Shown here in pieces: positions 1 to 8,971 of a stretch of DNA of 29,983 bases. Under the pieces are notes generated by a model, which saw nothing but the letters and a program-made list of their open reading frames with translations, was not told the origin of the DNA and did no database searches. The translations under genes and the position numbers were made by a program. Position 1 is the stretch's first letter; the number at the start of each line of letters is the position of its first letter. The stretch covers positions 1-29,983 of the forward strand of contig NZ_CAJTQC010000033.1 in the NCBI RefSeq assembly GCF_910578445.1, read 5' to 3'. The stretch comes from an uncultured Duncaniella sp. (GTDB lineage Bacteria > Bacteroidota > Bacteroidia > Bacteroidales > Muribaculaceae).

Positions 1-125
1 CCCGCAAGCTCCTCGACGTCTCCAAGGCCACACGACTCGGCTGGACAGCATCAACATCACTCGCCGAAGGCATACGCCTCGCATACGACGACTTCCTCTC
101 AAACCCAATGCGCGCCGAGCGATAA
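1..125 (+). CDS. fcl: GDP-L-fucose synthase, C-terminal end (5' truncated by window)
   Basis: The reading frame is open from the window edge (first full codon at base 3) to a TAA at 123-125, giving about 40 residues that begin RKLLDVSKATRLGW and end SNPMRAER. The (P)RKLLDV...LGW...SLxEGxxxxYxxFL pattern is the characteristic C-terminus of GDP-4-keto-6-deoxymannose epimerase/reductase (Fcl/WcaG), the cytoplasmic NADPH enzyme that makes GDP-L-fucose for capsules and glycoproteins. Only the tail is visible, so the catalytic Ser-Tyr-Lys residues cannot be checked. A strong terminator follows at 166. Fcl is often preceded by GDP-mannose dehydratase, but that would lie outside the window. The main alternative is another SDR-family sugar-nucleotide epimerase. 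Confidence 0.8.
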   Translation, partial: RKLLDVSKATRLGWTASTSLAEGIRLAYDDFLSNPMRAER

Positions 126-165
126 CCTCCCCCTCAACCACCAACTAACAGATAATACAGATTAT

Positions 166-217
166 AACTCGTCTCATCCAATCTCTACTATTCGGGAGCG
201 GATGGGACGAGTTTTTT
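166..217 (+). terminator. Intrinsic terminator after fcl
   Basis: A 14-bp stem (166-179 with 200-213, a single G-U wobble) is followed by a T-run at 212-217. It lies 40 bases past the fcl stop codon and separates it from the FKBP gene. Confidence 0.85.
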
Positions 218-399
218 ATACCCGACCCACACCTTTTCCACCTTATTATATAATAGGAATTATCAAATCGCCTACCTTAGATTTGCAGCGACAAACGAGG
301 ATTAAATAGAAAACGCTCCTTTGTAATGAAGTTAAACCTTTAAAGGATATGAATATCGGAGTCATCCCTCACAGACCGGAACTCATTATGGATGCAGTG

Positions 400-430
400 T
401 TGACCATTCTTTCAAAATTTACTACTTTTG
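400..430 (+). promoter_or_regulatory. Bacteroidetes-type promoter for the FKBP-Nudix pair
   Basis: A perfect -7 element (TACTTTTG, consensus TAnnTTTG) sits at 423-430, with TTG at 400-402 as the -33 element and a 20-bp spacer. The start codon is 39 bases beyond the -7. A second isolated TAnnTTTG (TAGATTTG, 278-285) lies further upstream with no clear -33 element. Confidence 0.65.
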
Positions 431-468
431 CATCTATTTAACAGACAACCATACCAGACAGCAATCAT

Positions 469-867
469 ATGGCTAAACCCGAATATATTCAGAAAAACAA
501 AACATGGCTTGAGGCCAAATCACATGAGGAAGGAGTGCGTCCGCTCGACAAGGGGATATTCTATAAGGTAATCAAACGAGGACGCACCGACGGCCCGACA
601 CCAAACCGCAGCAGTGTGGTTGTCGCCCACTATACCGGCAAAACAATCAACGGCAAGACTTTTGACAGCAGCCGTGGAGGTGTCGCTCCGGCTTTCCGTC
701 TCCGCGAACTAATCCCCGGATGGATAATTGCACTCCAACAGATGCACATCGGAGATAAATGGGAAATCTACATCCCGGCCGAACAGGCATACGGCAAATT
801 CAACCAACCCGGCATCCCCGGCGGATCGACCTTGATTTTCGAAATCGAACTTCTCGGCATCTCATAA
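469..867 (+). CDS. FKBP-type peptidyl-prolyl cis-trans isomerase
   Basis: This 132-residue protein has one FKBP domain (about residues 45-131). It would catalyse cis-trans isomerisation of Xaa-Pro bonds and may act as a folding helper. Family landmarks are VVVAHYTGKTINGKTFDSS (50-68), with the pocket residues Tyr55, Phe65 and Asp66, then PGW (83-85), the AYG turn (107-109) and IFEIELL at the end. There is no signal peptide or lipobox, so a cytoplasmic location is likely, unlike the many secreted FkpA/Mip-type Bacteroidetes FKBPs. The N-terminal 40 residues are charged and too short for a dimerisation domain. A promoter at 400-430 supports this start, and the Nudix gene follows after 45 bases, probably in the same transcript. 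Confidence 0.9.
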   Translation: MAKPEYIQKNKTWLEAKSHEEGVRPLDKGIFYKVIKRGRTDGPTPNRSSVVVAHYTGKTINGKTFDSSRGGVAPAFRLRELIPGWIIALQQMHIGDKWEIYIPAEQAYGKFNQPGIPGGSTLIFEIELLGIS

Positions 868-912
868 TCAGAACCTGCACCATACCACGACCACATATCA
901 TCCGCAAAAGAA

Positions 913-1440
913 ATGCCACAAGACAACGCCTCAGAACTTTTCCCACTCGTCGACGAAACCGGAAAGACAATCGGATCGGCCACACGCGGCCAATGCCATG
1001 ACGGAAGCAAACTTCTTCATCCCGTGGTCCATCTCCACGTCTTTAATAGCGAAGGATGCCTGTATCTCCAAAAACGTCCCGATTGGAAAGACATCCAACC
1101 GGGGAAATGGGACACAGCTGTCGGCGGACACATTGATTTCGGCGAGGAGACCGAAGCGGCACTCCGTCGCGAAGCCTGCGAGGAGCTTGGCATCACAGAC
1201 TTCAACCCTGAATTTCTGACAAGCTACATTTTCGAATCCTCACGCGAACGCGAACTGGTCAACGCATTCAAAACAATCGTCGACACAATCCCTGTCCCGT
1301 CCGACGAACTTGACGGCGGACGCTTCTGGACTAAAGAAGAAATCATTGCCAACATCGGTAAAAATATCTTCACCCCGAACTTCGAAAGCGAATATCAACG
1401 CCTTTTCTGCCCCAAAAGTCCGGACGATGTAGACCGCTGA
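913..1440 (+). CDS. Nudix hydrolase (YfcD / IPP-isomerase-like)
   Basis: This 175-residue protein carries a complete Nudix box at residues 72-94: G72-x5-E78-x7-R86-E87-x2-E90-E91-x-G93. These residues bind the divalent metal that drives hydrolysis of a nucleoside-diphosphate-linked substrate. The pattern HPVVHLHVF...LYLQKRPDWKDIQPGKWDTAVGGH resembles the YfcD and isopentenyl-diphosphate-isomerase branch of the superfamily rather than MutT. The substrate cannot be read from the sequence. It lies 45 bases after the FKBP gene with no intervening terminator, so cotranscription is likely, although a functional link is not evident. Confidence 0.88.
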   Translation: MPQDNASELFPLVDETGKTIGSATRGQCHDGSKLLHPVVHLHVFNSEGCLYLQKRPDWKDIQPGKWDTAVGGHIDFGEETEAALRREACEELGITDFNPEFLTSYIFESSRERELVNAFKTIVDTIPVPSDELDGGRFWTKEEIIANIGKNIFTPNFESEYQRLFCPKSPDDVDR

Positions 1441-1543
1441 CCACCATAGCCGACAAATAAGAGACGATTATATCTAATAACAATTTCAAAGCCCAATTAA
1501 CGAAATTTTTCAGCAATGATGACTACGGCTGTAAAATTTTTCT

Positions 1544-1551
1544 TATCTTTG
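1544..1551 (+). promoter_or_regulatory. fba: -7 element of the aldolase promoter
   Basis: TATCTTTG matches TAnnTTTG exactly, 47 bases before the aldolase start. No convincing -33 TTTG lies at the expected spacing, so this rests on the -7 element and position alone. Confidence 0.55.
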
Positions 1552-1598
1552 TGCCAGACAATTCTAATTATATTATTAATTAAACCTCTTAACTAAAA

Positions 1599-2597
1599 AT
1601 GACAAGTTATAAGGAATTAGGCCTCGTAAACACCAAAGAAATGTTTGCCAAGGCTATCAAGGGTGGTTATGCGATTCCCGCTTTCAACTTCAACAACATG
1701 GAGCAGCTTCAGGCAATCATCAAAGCTGCAGCCGAGGAAAAATCACCCGTGATCCTTCAGGTTTCTAAAGGTGCACGCAACTATGCCAACCCCCTTCTTC
1801 TCCGCTACATGGCTCAGGGTGCTGTAGAATATGCCAAGAGCCTTGGCTGGGAAAATCCGCAGATTGTGCTTCACCTCGACCACGGTGACAGCTTCGAACT
1901 CTGCAAGGACTGCATCGAACACGGCTTCTCGTCTGTCATGATTGACGGTTCACACCTCCCCTACGAAGAAAATGTTGCTCTCACAAAGAAAGTATGCGAC
2001 TACGCTCACCAGTATGACGTGACTGTCGAAGGAGAGCTCGGCGTACTCGCCGGTGTTGAAGACGAAGTTTCTTCCGACCACCACACCTACACCGACCCTG
2101 AAGAAGTTATCGACTTCGCTACCCGCACAGGTGTTGACTCACTCGCAATCTCAATCGGCACATCACACGGAGCTTACAAGTTCAAGCCCGAACAGTGTAC
2201 TCGCGACGCCAACGGCCGTCTCGTGCCTCCCCCACTGGCATTCAACGTACTCGATGCCGTTATGGAAAAACTCCCCGAATTCCCCATCGTGCTCCACGGA
2301 TCAAGCTCTGTTCCTCAGGAATACGTTGAAGAAATCAACGAATACGGCGGCAAACTTCCCGACGCAATCGGTATCCCCGAAGAAGAACTCCGCAAGGCTG
2401 CAAAGAGCGCCGTTTGCAAGATCAACATCGACTCTGACAGCCGTCTCGCAATGACAGCTGCTGTCCGCAAAGTGCTTGCTACCAAACCCGCAGAGTTCGA
2501 CCCCCGCAAATATCTCGGCCCGGCACGCGACGAAATGGAAAAGCTCTACAAGCACAAGATCGTTGCCGTCCTCGGCTCAAACGGCAAGGCTGAATAA
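1599..2597 (+). CDS. fba: Fructose-bisphosphate aldolase, class II
   Basis: This 332-residue zinc aldolase cleaves fructose-1,6-bisphosphate to dihydroxyacetone phosphate and glyceraldehyde-3-phosphate in glycolysis and runs the reverse reaction in gluconeogenesis. Key residues are visible: AFNFNN (28-33), the catalytic Asp94 and zinc ligand His95 in LHLDHGDS, the VEGELG segment (143-148), GTSHGAYKFKP (187-197, phosphate and metal site) and VLHGSSS with a further zinc histidine. The length fits the family, and the start is supported by a TAnnTTTG element 47 bases upstream. It is flanked by its own promoter and a strong terminator, so it appears monocistronic. Codon use looks biased towards C-ending codons, as expected for a highly expressed gene. 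It pairs functionally with gapA at 7835. Confidence 0.97.
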   Translation: MTSYKELGLVNTKEMFAKAIKGGYAIPAFNFNNMEQLQAIIKAAAEEKSPVILQVSKGARNYANPLLLRYMAQGAVEYAKSLGWENPQIVLHLDHGDSFELCKDCIEHGFSSVMIDGSHLPYEENVALTKKVCDYAHQYDVTVEGELGVLAGVEDEVSSDHHTYTDPEEVIDFATRTGVDSLAISIGTSHGAYKFKPEQCTRDANGRLVPPPLAFNVLDAVMEKLPEFPIVLHGSSSVPQEYVEEINEYGGKLPDAIGIPEEELRKAAKSAVCKINIDSDSRLAMTAAVRKVLATKPAEFDPRKYLGPARDEMEKLYKHKIVAVLGSNGKAE

Positions 2598-2625
2598 TCA
2601 GTCTTCTGCTGAATATCACACGAAC

Positions 2626-2662
2626 AAATCGCCCGGCATTACCGACAATGCCGGGCGATTTT
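2626..2662 (+). terminator. Intrinsic terminator after the aldolase gene
   Basis: A perfect stem of about 15 bp (2626-2640 with 2647-2661) closes a 6-base loop and ends in a short T-run. It begins 28 bases after the stop codon. Confidence 0.85.
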
Positions 2663-2739
2663 ACTAAGAAGCAGTTTCAACTCCATTGCCAATCTTTACT
2701 TGAATAGCCAATCCTGTCAACTATAAAATATGCGATATA

Positions 2740-3567
2740 ATGCGTAGACTGATTTTACTTCTTCCGACATTTCTCATATCATTGAGTATGTATGCGCAAA
2801 CCGGCACACTCGAAGTCGGATATACATACATGCATCCGGTTCAGACAATGAAGAGAGCCGAACCGAATGTGACCAACAGATATATCCTACATACCGACGG
2901 CCACAAATCAAAATTCTATTCGCCCAACACAGAATATATCGATTCAATCGAATCAACCCCCGAAGGATTCGAGATATTCAACACACTTAAAATGGAACTA
3001 TGGCAAAAAGGAGAACAGGATAAAATACCGAGAGTTGACGGCTCATTTTACGTGACAAAATTTTTATCGAGCAACGAACTTCATACCTACGATATAGCCA
3101 ACGGCACGAAATTCCATGTAAAGGAATCCTTACCAGAACCCCTATGGACGATAGGCGACTCCTGCCGGACAATCCTCGGATATGAATGCACCTTGGCTTC
3201 AGCCGAGTTACACGGAAGAAAATGGACAGTGTGGTTCGCCCCGGAACTTCCTGTCAACGACGGCCCGTGGAAACTCAGGGGACTTCCGGGATTAATTCTC
3301 GAGGCCAACTGCGAAGGTGGACAATACAGCTTTATCGCCAGCGAAATCCGACACTCGCATCGTCCTGTGACGGATGTCTACGGGCGCGATAAATGTGAAC
3401 AAATCGGGCGCAAGGATTTCTGGAATCTACGAAGATCATGCCTCGACAATCCCTCGCGCAATATCGGGTCACAGGCAGGGACAAACATAGTTGTCTATAA
3501 AAACGTTACCTATCAAAAGTATCTGCCGGCAGATATTGTCGACTATATCGAAACCGACTATCGTTAA
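2740..3567 (+). CDS. GLPGLI family secreted protein
   Basis: This 275-residue protein has a signal peptide of about 20 residues (MRRLILLLPTFLISLSMYAQ, cleavage likely after AQ), so it is exported to the periplasm or cell surface. The name motif GLPGLI is present at residues 181-186 within GPWKLRGLPGLILEA, followed by a beta-rich segment and KNVTYQKYLP near the end. The GLPGLI family is common and often multicopy in Bacteroidetes, and its molecular role is unknown. Features here include two cysteines around residues 142-150 that could form a disulfide. The gene lies between the aldolase terminator and dgt, apparently as a single unit; no clear TAnnTTTG promoter was seen directly upstream. Confidence 0.88.
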   Translation: MRRLILLLPTFLISLSMYAQTGTLEVGYTYMHPVQTMKRAEPNVTNRYILHTDGHKSKFYSPNTEYIDSIESTPEGFEIFNTLKMELWQKGEQDKIPRVDGSFYVTKFLSSNELHTYDIANGTKFHVKESLPEPLWTIGDSCRTILGYECTLASAELHGRKWTVWFAPELPVNDGPWKLRGLPGLILEANCEGGQYSFIASEIRHSHRPVTDVYGRDKCEQIGRKDFWNLRRSCLDNPSRNIGSQAGTNIVVYKNVTYQKYLPADIVDYIETDYR

Positions 3568-3668
3568 GCTACGCTCTTAATGATTTTTAGGCAGCTATAT
3601 TCGAAGCTTGTCAGCATTTTTCATTAATTTCGCGTTATAGAATATAACAAACTATCTATACTACCATT

Positions 3669-5015
3669 ATGCAACGAATGTCATGGGACAGGCTCATCAA
3701 CGACAAGCGGTTCGGGCTTGAACACTACCACGATCCAAAACGAGGATCGAGGAGCGACTTTCAGCGCGACTTCGACCGGCTCGTCTTCTCGTCCCCTTTC
3801 CGCAGACTACAGAATAAAACTCAGGTGTTCCCGCTTCCGGGAAGCATCTTTGTGCACAACCGCCTGACCCACAGCATCGAAGTTGCATGTGTCGGACGCT
3901 CGATGGCTGCTGAGATTGCCTCGGAACTGCGCAAGAAATATGCCGACGAACCTTGGGTCGGCAAACTCGACTCTATCGGAGAGATTGTCGCTGCCGCATG
4001 TCTCGCCCATGACCTCGGCAACCCGCCGTTCGGTCATTCAGGCGAAAAGGCCATAGCCACCTACTTCAGCGAAGGCGAAGGCAGAGAGCTTGAAAGCGAA
4101 CTCACTCCGCGCCAGTGGAGCGATCTCACACATTTCGAAGGCAACGCCAACGCATTCCGCTTGCTGACCCACCGCTTCAACGGCCGTCGGCCGGGAGGTT
4201 TTGCCATGACCTACTCCACCCTTGCATCGATTGTCAAATACCCCTTCGACTCATCGCTTGCAGGCAGCCACGGTAAATTCGGTTTTTTCACATCCGAACA
4301 GGCCGATTTCACGAAAGTGGCCGACGAGCTGGGGATGCTTCCTCTAAAAGAACACGAGGGACAGCTGCGCTACGCACGCCATCCGCTTGTCTACATTGTC
4401 GAGGCTGCCGACGACATATGCTATGAAATCATGGACATAGAGGACGCACATAAACTGAAAATTCTCTCTACCGAACAGGTAATCCCCCTATTCCTTGGAT
4501 ATTTCGATGATGCACGCCGGGCACATATCGAACGCATAATGGCAGGAGTCGACGACCCGAACGAAAAAATCGCTTATCTCCGCTCCTGTATAATAGGCAC
4601 ACTTGTCAACCGATGCGCCGAAGCATTCATCGCCCATGAAGAGGAAATAATGCACGGTGAATTCCGCGGATCGCTCCTCGACCACATATCTCCGCTCGAA
4701 CGTCAAGGCTACCGCGACTGCGAAGCATTGTCGTGGAAAAAAATATATTGCTCCGGCGATGTGGTCGACATCGAACTGGCCGGAACACGCATCATCTCGT
4801 TCCTTATCCACGAACTCGTAAAAGCCGTCAGGAATCCCGAACTCAACTACTCGCGCCTGTTGCTTGCAAAAGTACCGCAGCAATATGAAATAGACTCTCC
4901 GACACTCTACGGCAAAATCCAGGCCGTGCTCGACCACATCTCGGGCATGACCGATGTCTATGCTCTCGATCTCTACCGAAGCCTGAGCGCCATGAGCCTG
5001 AAAATCAACAACTAA
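3669..5015 (+). CDS. dgt: Deoxyguanosinetriphosphate triphosphohydrolase (dGTPase)
   Basis: This 448-residue HD-domain enzyme hydrolyses dGTP (and probably other dNTPs) to the nucleoside and inorganic triphosphate, which controls dNTP pools. The N-terminal FSSPFRRLQNKTQVFPL (40-56) and NRLTHSIEV (64-72) blocks are typical. The metal-binding HD residues are His68, His114-Asp115 (in CLAHDLGNPPFGHSGE) and an Asp at 248/249 in EAADDICYE. The length matches the cytoplasmic bacterial dGTPase family. A weak -7-like TAATTTCG lies at 3625-3632. The TPM-domain gene begins 31 bases downstream, so the two are probably cotranscribed. Confidence 0.94.
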   Translation: MQRMSWDRLINDKRFGLEHYHDPKRGSRSDFQRDFDRLVFSSPFRRLQNKTQVFPLPGSIFVHNRLTHSIEVACVGRSMAAEIASELRKKYADEPWVGKLDSIGEIVAAACLAHDLGNPPFGHSGEKAIATYFSEGEGRELESELTPRQWSDLTHFEGNANAFRLLTHRFNGRRPGGFAMTYSTLASIVKYPFDSSLAGSHGKFGFFTSEQADFTKVADELGMLPLKEHEGQLRYARHPLVYIVEAADDICYEIMDIEDAHKLKILSTEQVIPLFLGYFDDARRAHIERIMAGVDDPNEKIAYLRSCIIGTLVNRCAEAFIAHEEEIMHGEFRGSLLDHISPLERQGYRDCEALSWKKIYCSGDVVDIELAGTRIISFLIHELVKAVRNPELNYSRLLLAKVPQQYEIDSPTLYGKIQAVLDHISGMTDVYALDLYRSLSAMSLKINN

Positions 5016-5046
5016 CCCCACATAATCTGCATATTCCACTCCCAGC

Positions 5047-6339
5047 ATGAAATATCTCAATTCACGCCTGACACTCCTGCTTGTCATCTTCTTCATGACA
5101 GTGCTTCCCCTCGCGGCGATAACGGTCGACGAAGTGCCAAACGTCCATGTGGCCGACCGCACACAATATGTCTCAAACCCATCCGGCATACTCTCTCGCG
5201 CAGCCGTGAGCCATCTGAACTCCAAAATCGGCGCTCTGTGGGCAAACACCTCCGCGGAACTCGTGGTAGTAGCCGTGGATCAGGTCGATTCGTCAATGAC
5301 ACCCGAAGAATTCGCGACAAAACTGTTTGAGAAATGGAAAATCGGCAAAAAGGACAAAGACAACGGCGTACTCGTCCTGCTATCGCGCGATGACCACGCG
5401 GCAATCATCCGCACAGGCTACGGAGTCGAAGGCGCTCTTCCCGACATCGTCGCCGGACGCATAATCCGTAATCAAATGTTCCCGCTCTACCGCGAAGGAA
5501 AGTTCGACGAAGGAACTGTCGCAGGTGTGACCACCATAATTGATGCCCTGAGCGACCCGTCGGTTGCCGAAGAGCTTAAATCAAAATATGCCAACGACTC
5601 ACGTCGAAACACGGATGATGACATTTCAGGAGCTGAGCTATTCAATCTCTATCTCGGTTTTGCGGTAGCAATCGGCGCAGGCCTTCTGCTGCTCGTCTTC
5701 TATTCCATTTATTCGACAAAAAAGCTTGACGACGTGCAGCGCTACCGCGCTCTTGACCAATACCGCACCCTGACGCTTTTCGGATCATTCCTCACACTTG
5801 GAATCGGCCTCCCAGCCTACCTTATACTAATAACCAAAATGAAACGTGTCAGACGCCACAAACGCAATTGCACCCATTGCGGAACACAAATGGAACTCAT
5901 CGACGAGGAACATGACAACGACTATCTGACACCGGCACAGGACACCGAAGAGCGCATCAACTCAATCGACTACGACGTGTGGCATTGTCCGAAATGCCAC
6001 CAGACCGAAGTGCTACCCTATATAAACCGCACCACCAACTATACTCAATGCGAGCGCTGCGGGGCTCGTGCCATGTCAATGGTCGACCGCCGGACATTAC
6101 GTCAGCCCACCGTCAACACAGAAGGTGAAGGAGTAGACATATATATATGTAAGAATTGCGGCAACCAGCACAACAAGCGTTTCCGCATTCCCAAGAAGCC
6201 TGACCCGGCTGCGGCAGTTGCCGCCGGTGCGATTCTCGGCAGCGCATTGGGCGGACGAGGCGGTGGCGGAGGAGGATTCTCCGGCGGTTCATTCGGAGGC
6301 GGCATGACGGGAGGCGGCGGAGCCGGTGGACGATGGTAG
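5047..6339 (+). CDS. TPM-domain (YgcG-like) membrane protein with four CxxC pairs
   Basis: This 430-residue protein has an N-terminal signal or anchor (1-24) and a TPM domain (about 36-170; PSGILS, AELVVVAVDQV, NGVLVLLSRDD, IRTGYGVEGALPD). Two transmembrane segments follow (about 200-222 and 243-264). A cytosolic zinc-ribbon-like part carries four CxxC pairs at 275/278, 314/317, 335/338 and 368/371. The C-terminus is almost pure Gly/Ser (GGSFGGGMTGGGGAGGRW). TPM proteins are tied to envelope processes, including photosystem II repair in plants, and some have phosphatase activity; the bacterial role is unclear. The Gly-rich tail is typical of the YgcG branch, while the two presumed zinc ribbons are extra. 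Its last 7 bases overlap the next gene, which suggests translational coupling. Confidence 0.85.
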   Translation: MKYLNSRLTLLLVIFFMTVLPLAAITVDEVPNVHVADRTQYVSNPSGILSRAAVSHLNSKIGALWANTSAELVVVAVDQVDSSMTPEEFATKLFEKWKIGKKDKDNGVLVLLSRDDHAAIIRTGYGVEGALPDIVAGRIIRNQMFPLYREGKFDEGTVAGVTTIIDALSDPSVAEELKSKYANDSRRNTDDDISGAELFNLYLGFAVAIGAGLLLLVFYSIYSTKKLDDVQRYRALDQYRTLTLFGSFLTLGIGLPAYLILITKMKRVRRHKRNCTHCGTQMELIDEEHDNDYLTPAQDTEERINSIDYDVWHCPKCHQTEVLPYINRTTNYTQCERCGARAMSMVDRRTLRQPTVNTEGEGVDIYICKNCGNQHNKRFRIPKKPDPAAAVAAGAILGSALGGRGGGGGGFSGGSFGGGMTGGGGAGGRW

Positions 6340-7715
6340 ACGGATTCATTACGACGCTCGCCGACTTTCTCTGCGGCTATCCGCTTTTCATACTCCTCAT
6401 CGGAGGCGGATTCTTCCTGTTTTTCTATTCAGGAATGGTCTCACTGCGCAAGCTTCCCGCAGCCTTCCACGAACTGCGCAGCAAACAGTCGCGCGACTCC
6501 GGTTCGCAGATATCCTCCGTACAGGCGCTTGCATCAGTGGTAGCCGCCACCGTTGGCATGGGCAACATTGCAGGAGTGGCCATCGCTCTGGTGATGGGAG
6601 GACCGGGAGCAATCTTCTGGATGTGGGTCAGCGCCCTTGTCGGGATGTCGACCAAATTTCACGAGGGAGTGCTGACCACACGCCACAAGCTCACTCTTGC
6701 CGATGGCCGCAGCGCAGGTGGGACTATGTATATCATTGACCGCGGACTCGGCCCTCAATGGCACTGGCTTGCCATAACATTTGCAATAGCCGGGATGCTC
6801 GGAACTCTTTGCATCATGAACGCCAACCAGCTCACAGAGGCAATGGTCAGCGCATTCACAACACCTGAATGGCTACAGGGCAACTCGGTTGTCGCCGGTC
6901 TGTCGTCGGCCATCGGCTTGAGTCACGAAAGCGCCTTCCGGCTTCTCATCGGACTCGGAATCGCCGTTACGGTCACAATCGTGGTCATCGGAGGCATCAG
7001 GCGAATAGCCCGCGTGGCCCAATGGCTCGTCCCATTCATGGTCGGACTCTACTTCATCCTTGTACTCTACATAATAATAACAAACATCACAGAAGTCCCT
7101 GCGGTATTCAAAAGCATCTTCACCGAAGCCTTCAATCTGCGTGCCAGCTGGGGCGCACTCGCCGGAATAGCCATCATCGGCGCGCGACGCGCCGCCCTCG
7201 TCAACGATGCCGGAGTCGGAACGGCAACAATCATGCACGGAGCTTCAGCCAACACTTCTCCCGTGCGTGAAGGACTAATCGCAATGCTCGGACCGAGCAT
7301 CGATTCCGGTCTTGTATGCACACTAACTGCAATCGCCCTGCTTCTGTGCGGCGATATAGGGACTGTCGAAGGTGTCAAGGGACTTGACGTGGCCATGAAA
7401 GCATTCGGCAACGCTATCCCGATGGGCGAATTTATGCTGATGGTCATCGTGTTGTGTTTCTCACTCTCATCAATGTTCAGCTACAGTTTCTATGGCAACC
7501 GTTGCGCAGCCTATCTTTTCGGTGAACGCAAAGCGAGATTCTACACTTGGTTCTTCATCGCCACTTTAGTAGTGTTTGCCGTCATGCCACTCGGTGTCGC
7601 CATCGGCTTCTGCGATCTATTCTATGCGCTAATGGCCTTCCCCACCATGCTCACAATCCTGCTTCTTCGCAAAGAAGTCCGCGAGGAAGTCGAGAAATTC
7701 GACTCCACAAAATAA
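6333..7715 (+). CDS. Sodium:alanine/glycine symporter (AGCS family)
   Basis: This 460-residue polytopic inner-membrane protein, with about 10-11 hydrophobic segments, would import a small neutral amino acid such as alanine or glycine with Na+. The family signature is clear: SVQALASVVAATVGMGNIAGVAIALVMGGPGAIFWMW, then MSTKFHEG, and later RRAALVNDAGVGTATIMHGAS. The start ATG at 6333 lies inside the end of the TPM gene (7-base overlap), and no better start exists downstream before the first helix. Membership of the dgt-TPM-symporter run is inferred from spacing. The substrate cannot be assigned from the sequence. Confidence 0.93.
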   Translation: MVDGFITTLADFLCGYPLFILLIGGGFFLFFYSGMVSLRKLPAAFHELRSKQSRDSGSQISSVQALASVVAATVGMGNIAGVAIALVMGGPGAIFWMWVSALVGMSTKFHEGVLTTRHKLTLADGRSAGGTMYIIDRGLGPQWHWLAITFAIAGMLGTLCIMNANQLTEAMVSAFTTPEWLQGNSVVAGLSSAIGLSHESAFRLLIGLGIAVTVTIVVIGGIRRIARVAQWLVPFMVGLYFILVLYIIITNITEVPAVFKSIFTEAFNLRASWGALAGIAIIGARRAALVNDAGVGTATIMHGASANTSPVREGLIAMLGPSIDSGLVCTLTAIALLLCGDIGTVEGVKGLDVAMKAFGNAIPMGEFMLMVIVLCFSLSSMFSYSFYGNRCAAYLFGERKARFYTWFFIATLVVFAVMPLGVAIGFCDLFYALMAFPTMLTILLLRKEVREEVEKFDSTK

Positions 7716-7757
7716 AAATATCGCAAGCAGAAGTAATCCTGTTTCCATCACGTCGAT

Positions 7758-7797
7758 AAAAAAATCTCCCATCCCGAAAACGATTCGGGATGGGAGA
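7758..7797 (-). terminator. Intrinsic terminator for gapA
   Basis: A perfect 14-bp stem (7765-7778 with 7784-7797) has a 5-base loop. Read on the - strand it ends in seven or more T residues (the A-run at 7758-7764), so it terminates gapA. It lacks a T-run on the + strand but may also slow transcription from the convergent symporter gene. Confidence 0.88.
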
Positions 7798-7834
7798 CAT
7801 CAGTTATTTAAGAAGATATTGTATTCGGAATTGA

Positions 7835-8845
7835 TTAGCCGTTAACCTTCTTCATGTGAGCGATAAGATCGAGCACCTTGTTAGAGTAGCCGATTTCGTT
7901 GTCATACCAAGAAACGACCTTAACGAAGGTAGGAGTAAGCTGGATACCAGCCTTAGCGTCGAAGATAGAAGTGAGGGGGCAACCGAGGAAGTCGCTTGAA
8001 ACGACTGCATCTTCAGTGTAGCCGAGGATACCCTTGAGTTCGCCTTCAGCAGCTTCCTTCATGGCAGCGCAGATTTCTTCGTAAGAAGTCGGCTTAGCAA
8101 GGTTTACAGTGAGGTCAACTACAGATACGTCGAGGGTGGGGACACGCATTGACATACCGGTAAGCTTACCGTTGAGTTCGGGGATAACTTTACCTACAGC
8201 CTTAGCAGCACCGGTAGAAGAAGGGATGATGTTGCCTGAAGCTGCACGGCCACCGCGCCAGTCCTTCATAGAGGGACCGTCAACAGTCTTCTGAGTTGCA
8301 GTTGTAGAGTGAACTGTAGTCATGAGACCTTCAACAACGCCAAACTTGTCATTGAGCACCTTAGTGATAGGAGCGAGACAGTTAGTGGTGCAAGAAGCGT
8401 TAGAAACGAACTGAGTTCCCTTCACGTAGCTGTCCTGGTTTACACCGCAAACGAACATGGGGGTGTCGTCCTTGGAAGGAGCAGACATAACTACATACTT
8501 AGCACCGGCTTCGATGTGAGCCTGAGCTTTTTCCTTTGTGAGGAAGAGACCTGTTGACTCAACAACGTATTCAGCACCTACAGCACCCCAGCCAATTTCA
8601 GCGGGATTCTTGCATGCGGTCACGCGGATGGGCTTGCCGTTTACGATAAGGAGGCTCTTTTCGAGATCATAATCAACTGTTCCGTCGAAACGACCGTGCA
8701 TGGTGTCATACTTAAGCATGTAAGCCATGTAGTCAACGGGAAGAAGGTCGTTGATTGCTACTACCTCGATATCATCGCGCTTGGTTGAAGCACGGAACAC
8801 GAACCGACCGATACGGCCAAATCCATTAATACCTATTTTTGTCAT
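7835..8845 (-). CDS. gapA: Glyceraldehyde-3-phosphate dehydrogenase, type I
   Basis: This 336-residue cytoplasmic glycolytic enzyme oxidises and phosphorylates glyceraldehyde-3-phosphate to 1,3-bisphosphoglycerate with NAD+. The Rossmann start GINGFGRIGR (5-14), the catalytic Cys152 in SNASCTTNCLAP and the base His179 in TTVHSTTATQKTVDG are all present, as is the C-terminal SWYDNEIGYSNKV block. Length and motifs are complete. It is transcribed from its own promoter (8972-9000) with a leader of about 120 bases and ends at the terminator at 7758-7797. Codon use is strongly biased, consistent with high expression. Confidence 0.98.
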   Translation of the reverse strand: MTKIGINGFGRIGRFVFRASTKRDDIEVVAINDLLPVDYMAYMLKYDTMHGRFDGTVDYDLEKSLLIVNGKPIRVTACKNPAEIGWGAVGAEYVVESTGLFLTKEKAQAHIEAGAKYVVMSAPSKDDTPMFVCGVNQDSYVKGTQFVSNASCTTNCLAPITKVLNDKFGVVEGLMTTVHSTTATQKTVDGPSMKDWRGGRAASGNIIPSSTGAAKAVGKVIPELNGKLTGMSMRVPTLDVSVVDLTVNLAKPTSYEEICAAMKEAAEGELKGILGYTEDAVVSSDFLGCPLTSIFDAKAGIQLTPTFVKVVSWYDNEIGYSNKVLDLIAHMKKVNG

Positions 8846-8971
8846 AATTGTATAAAAAATTGGGTTGTTAAATCTAAAATTCCTATTGAAAATATTGAAA
8901 TCATGAGGGAGGGATTCCGGAGAGCAGGACGCATGCCACGCGCCCTCGTCGCCACCCTGTCAAAAGCGCTA

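Noticed and set aside
349..441. 30-codon open frame (MNIGVIPHRPEL...) with an AAAGG before its ATG
   Set aside because: It overlaps the FKBP promoter and has no recognisable features; probably chance.
4488..5249. 253-residue open frame on the - strand across dgt and the TPM gene
   Set aside because: It is antisense to two well-supported genes, has no family features and reflects their codon bias.
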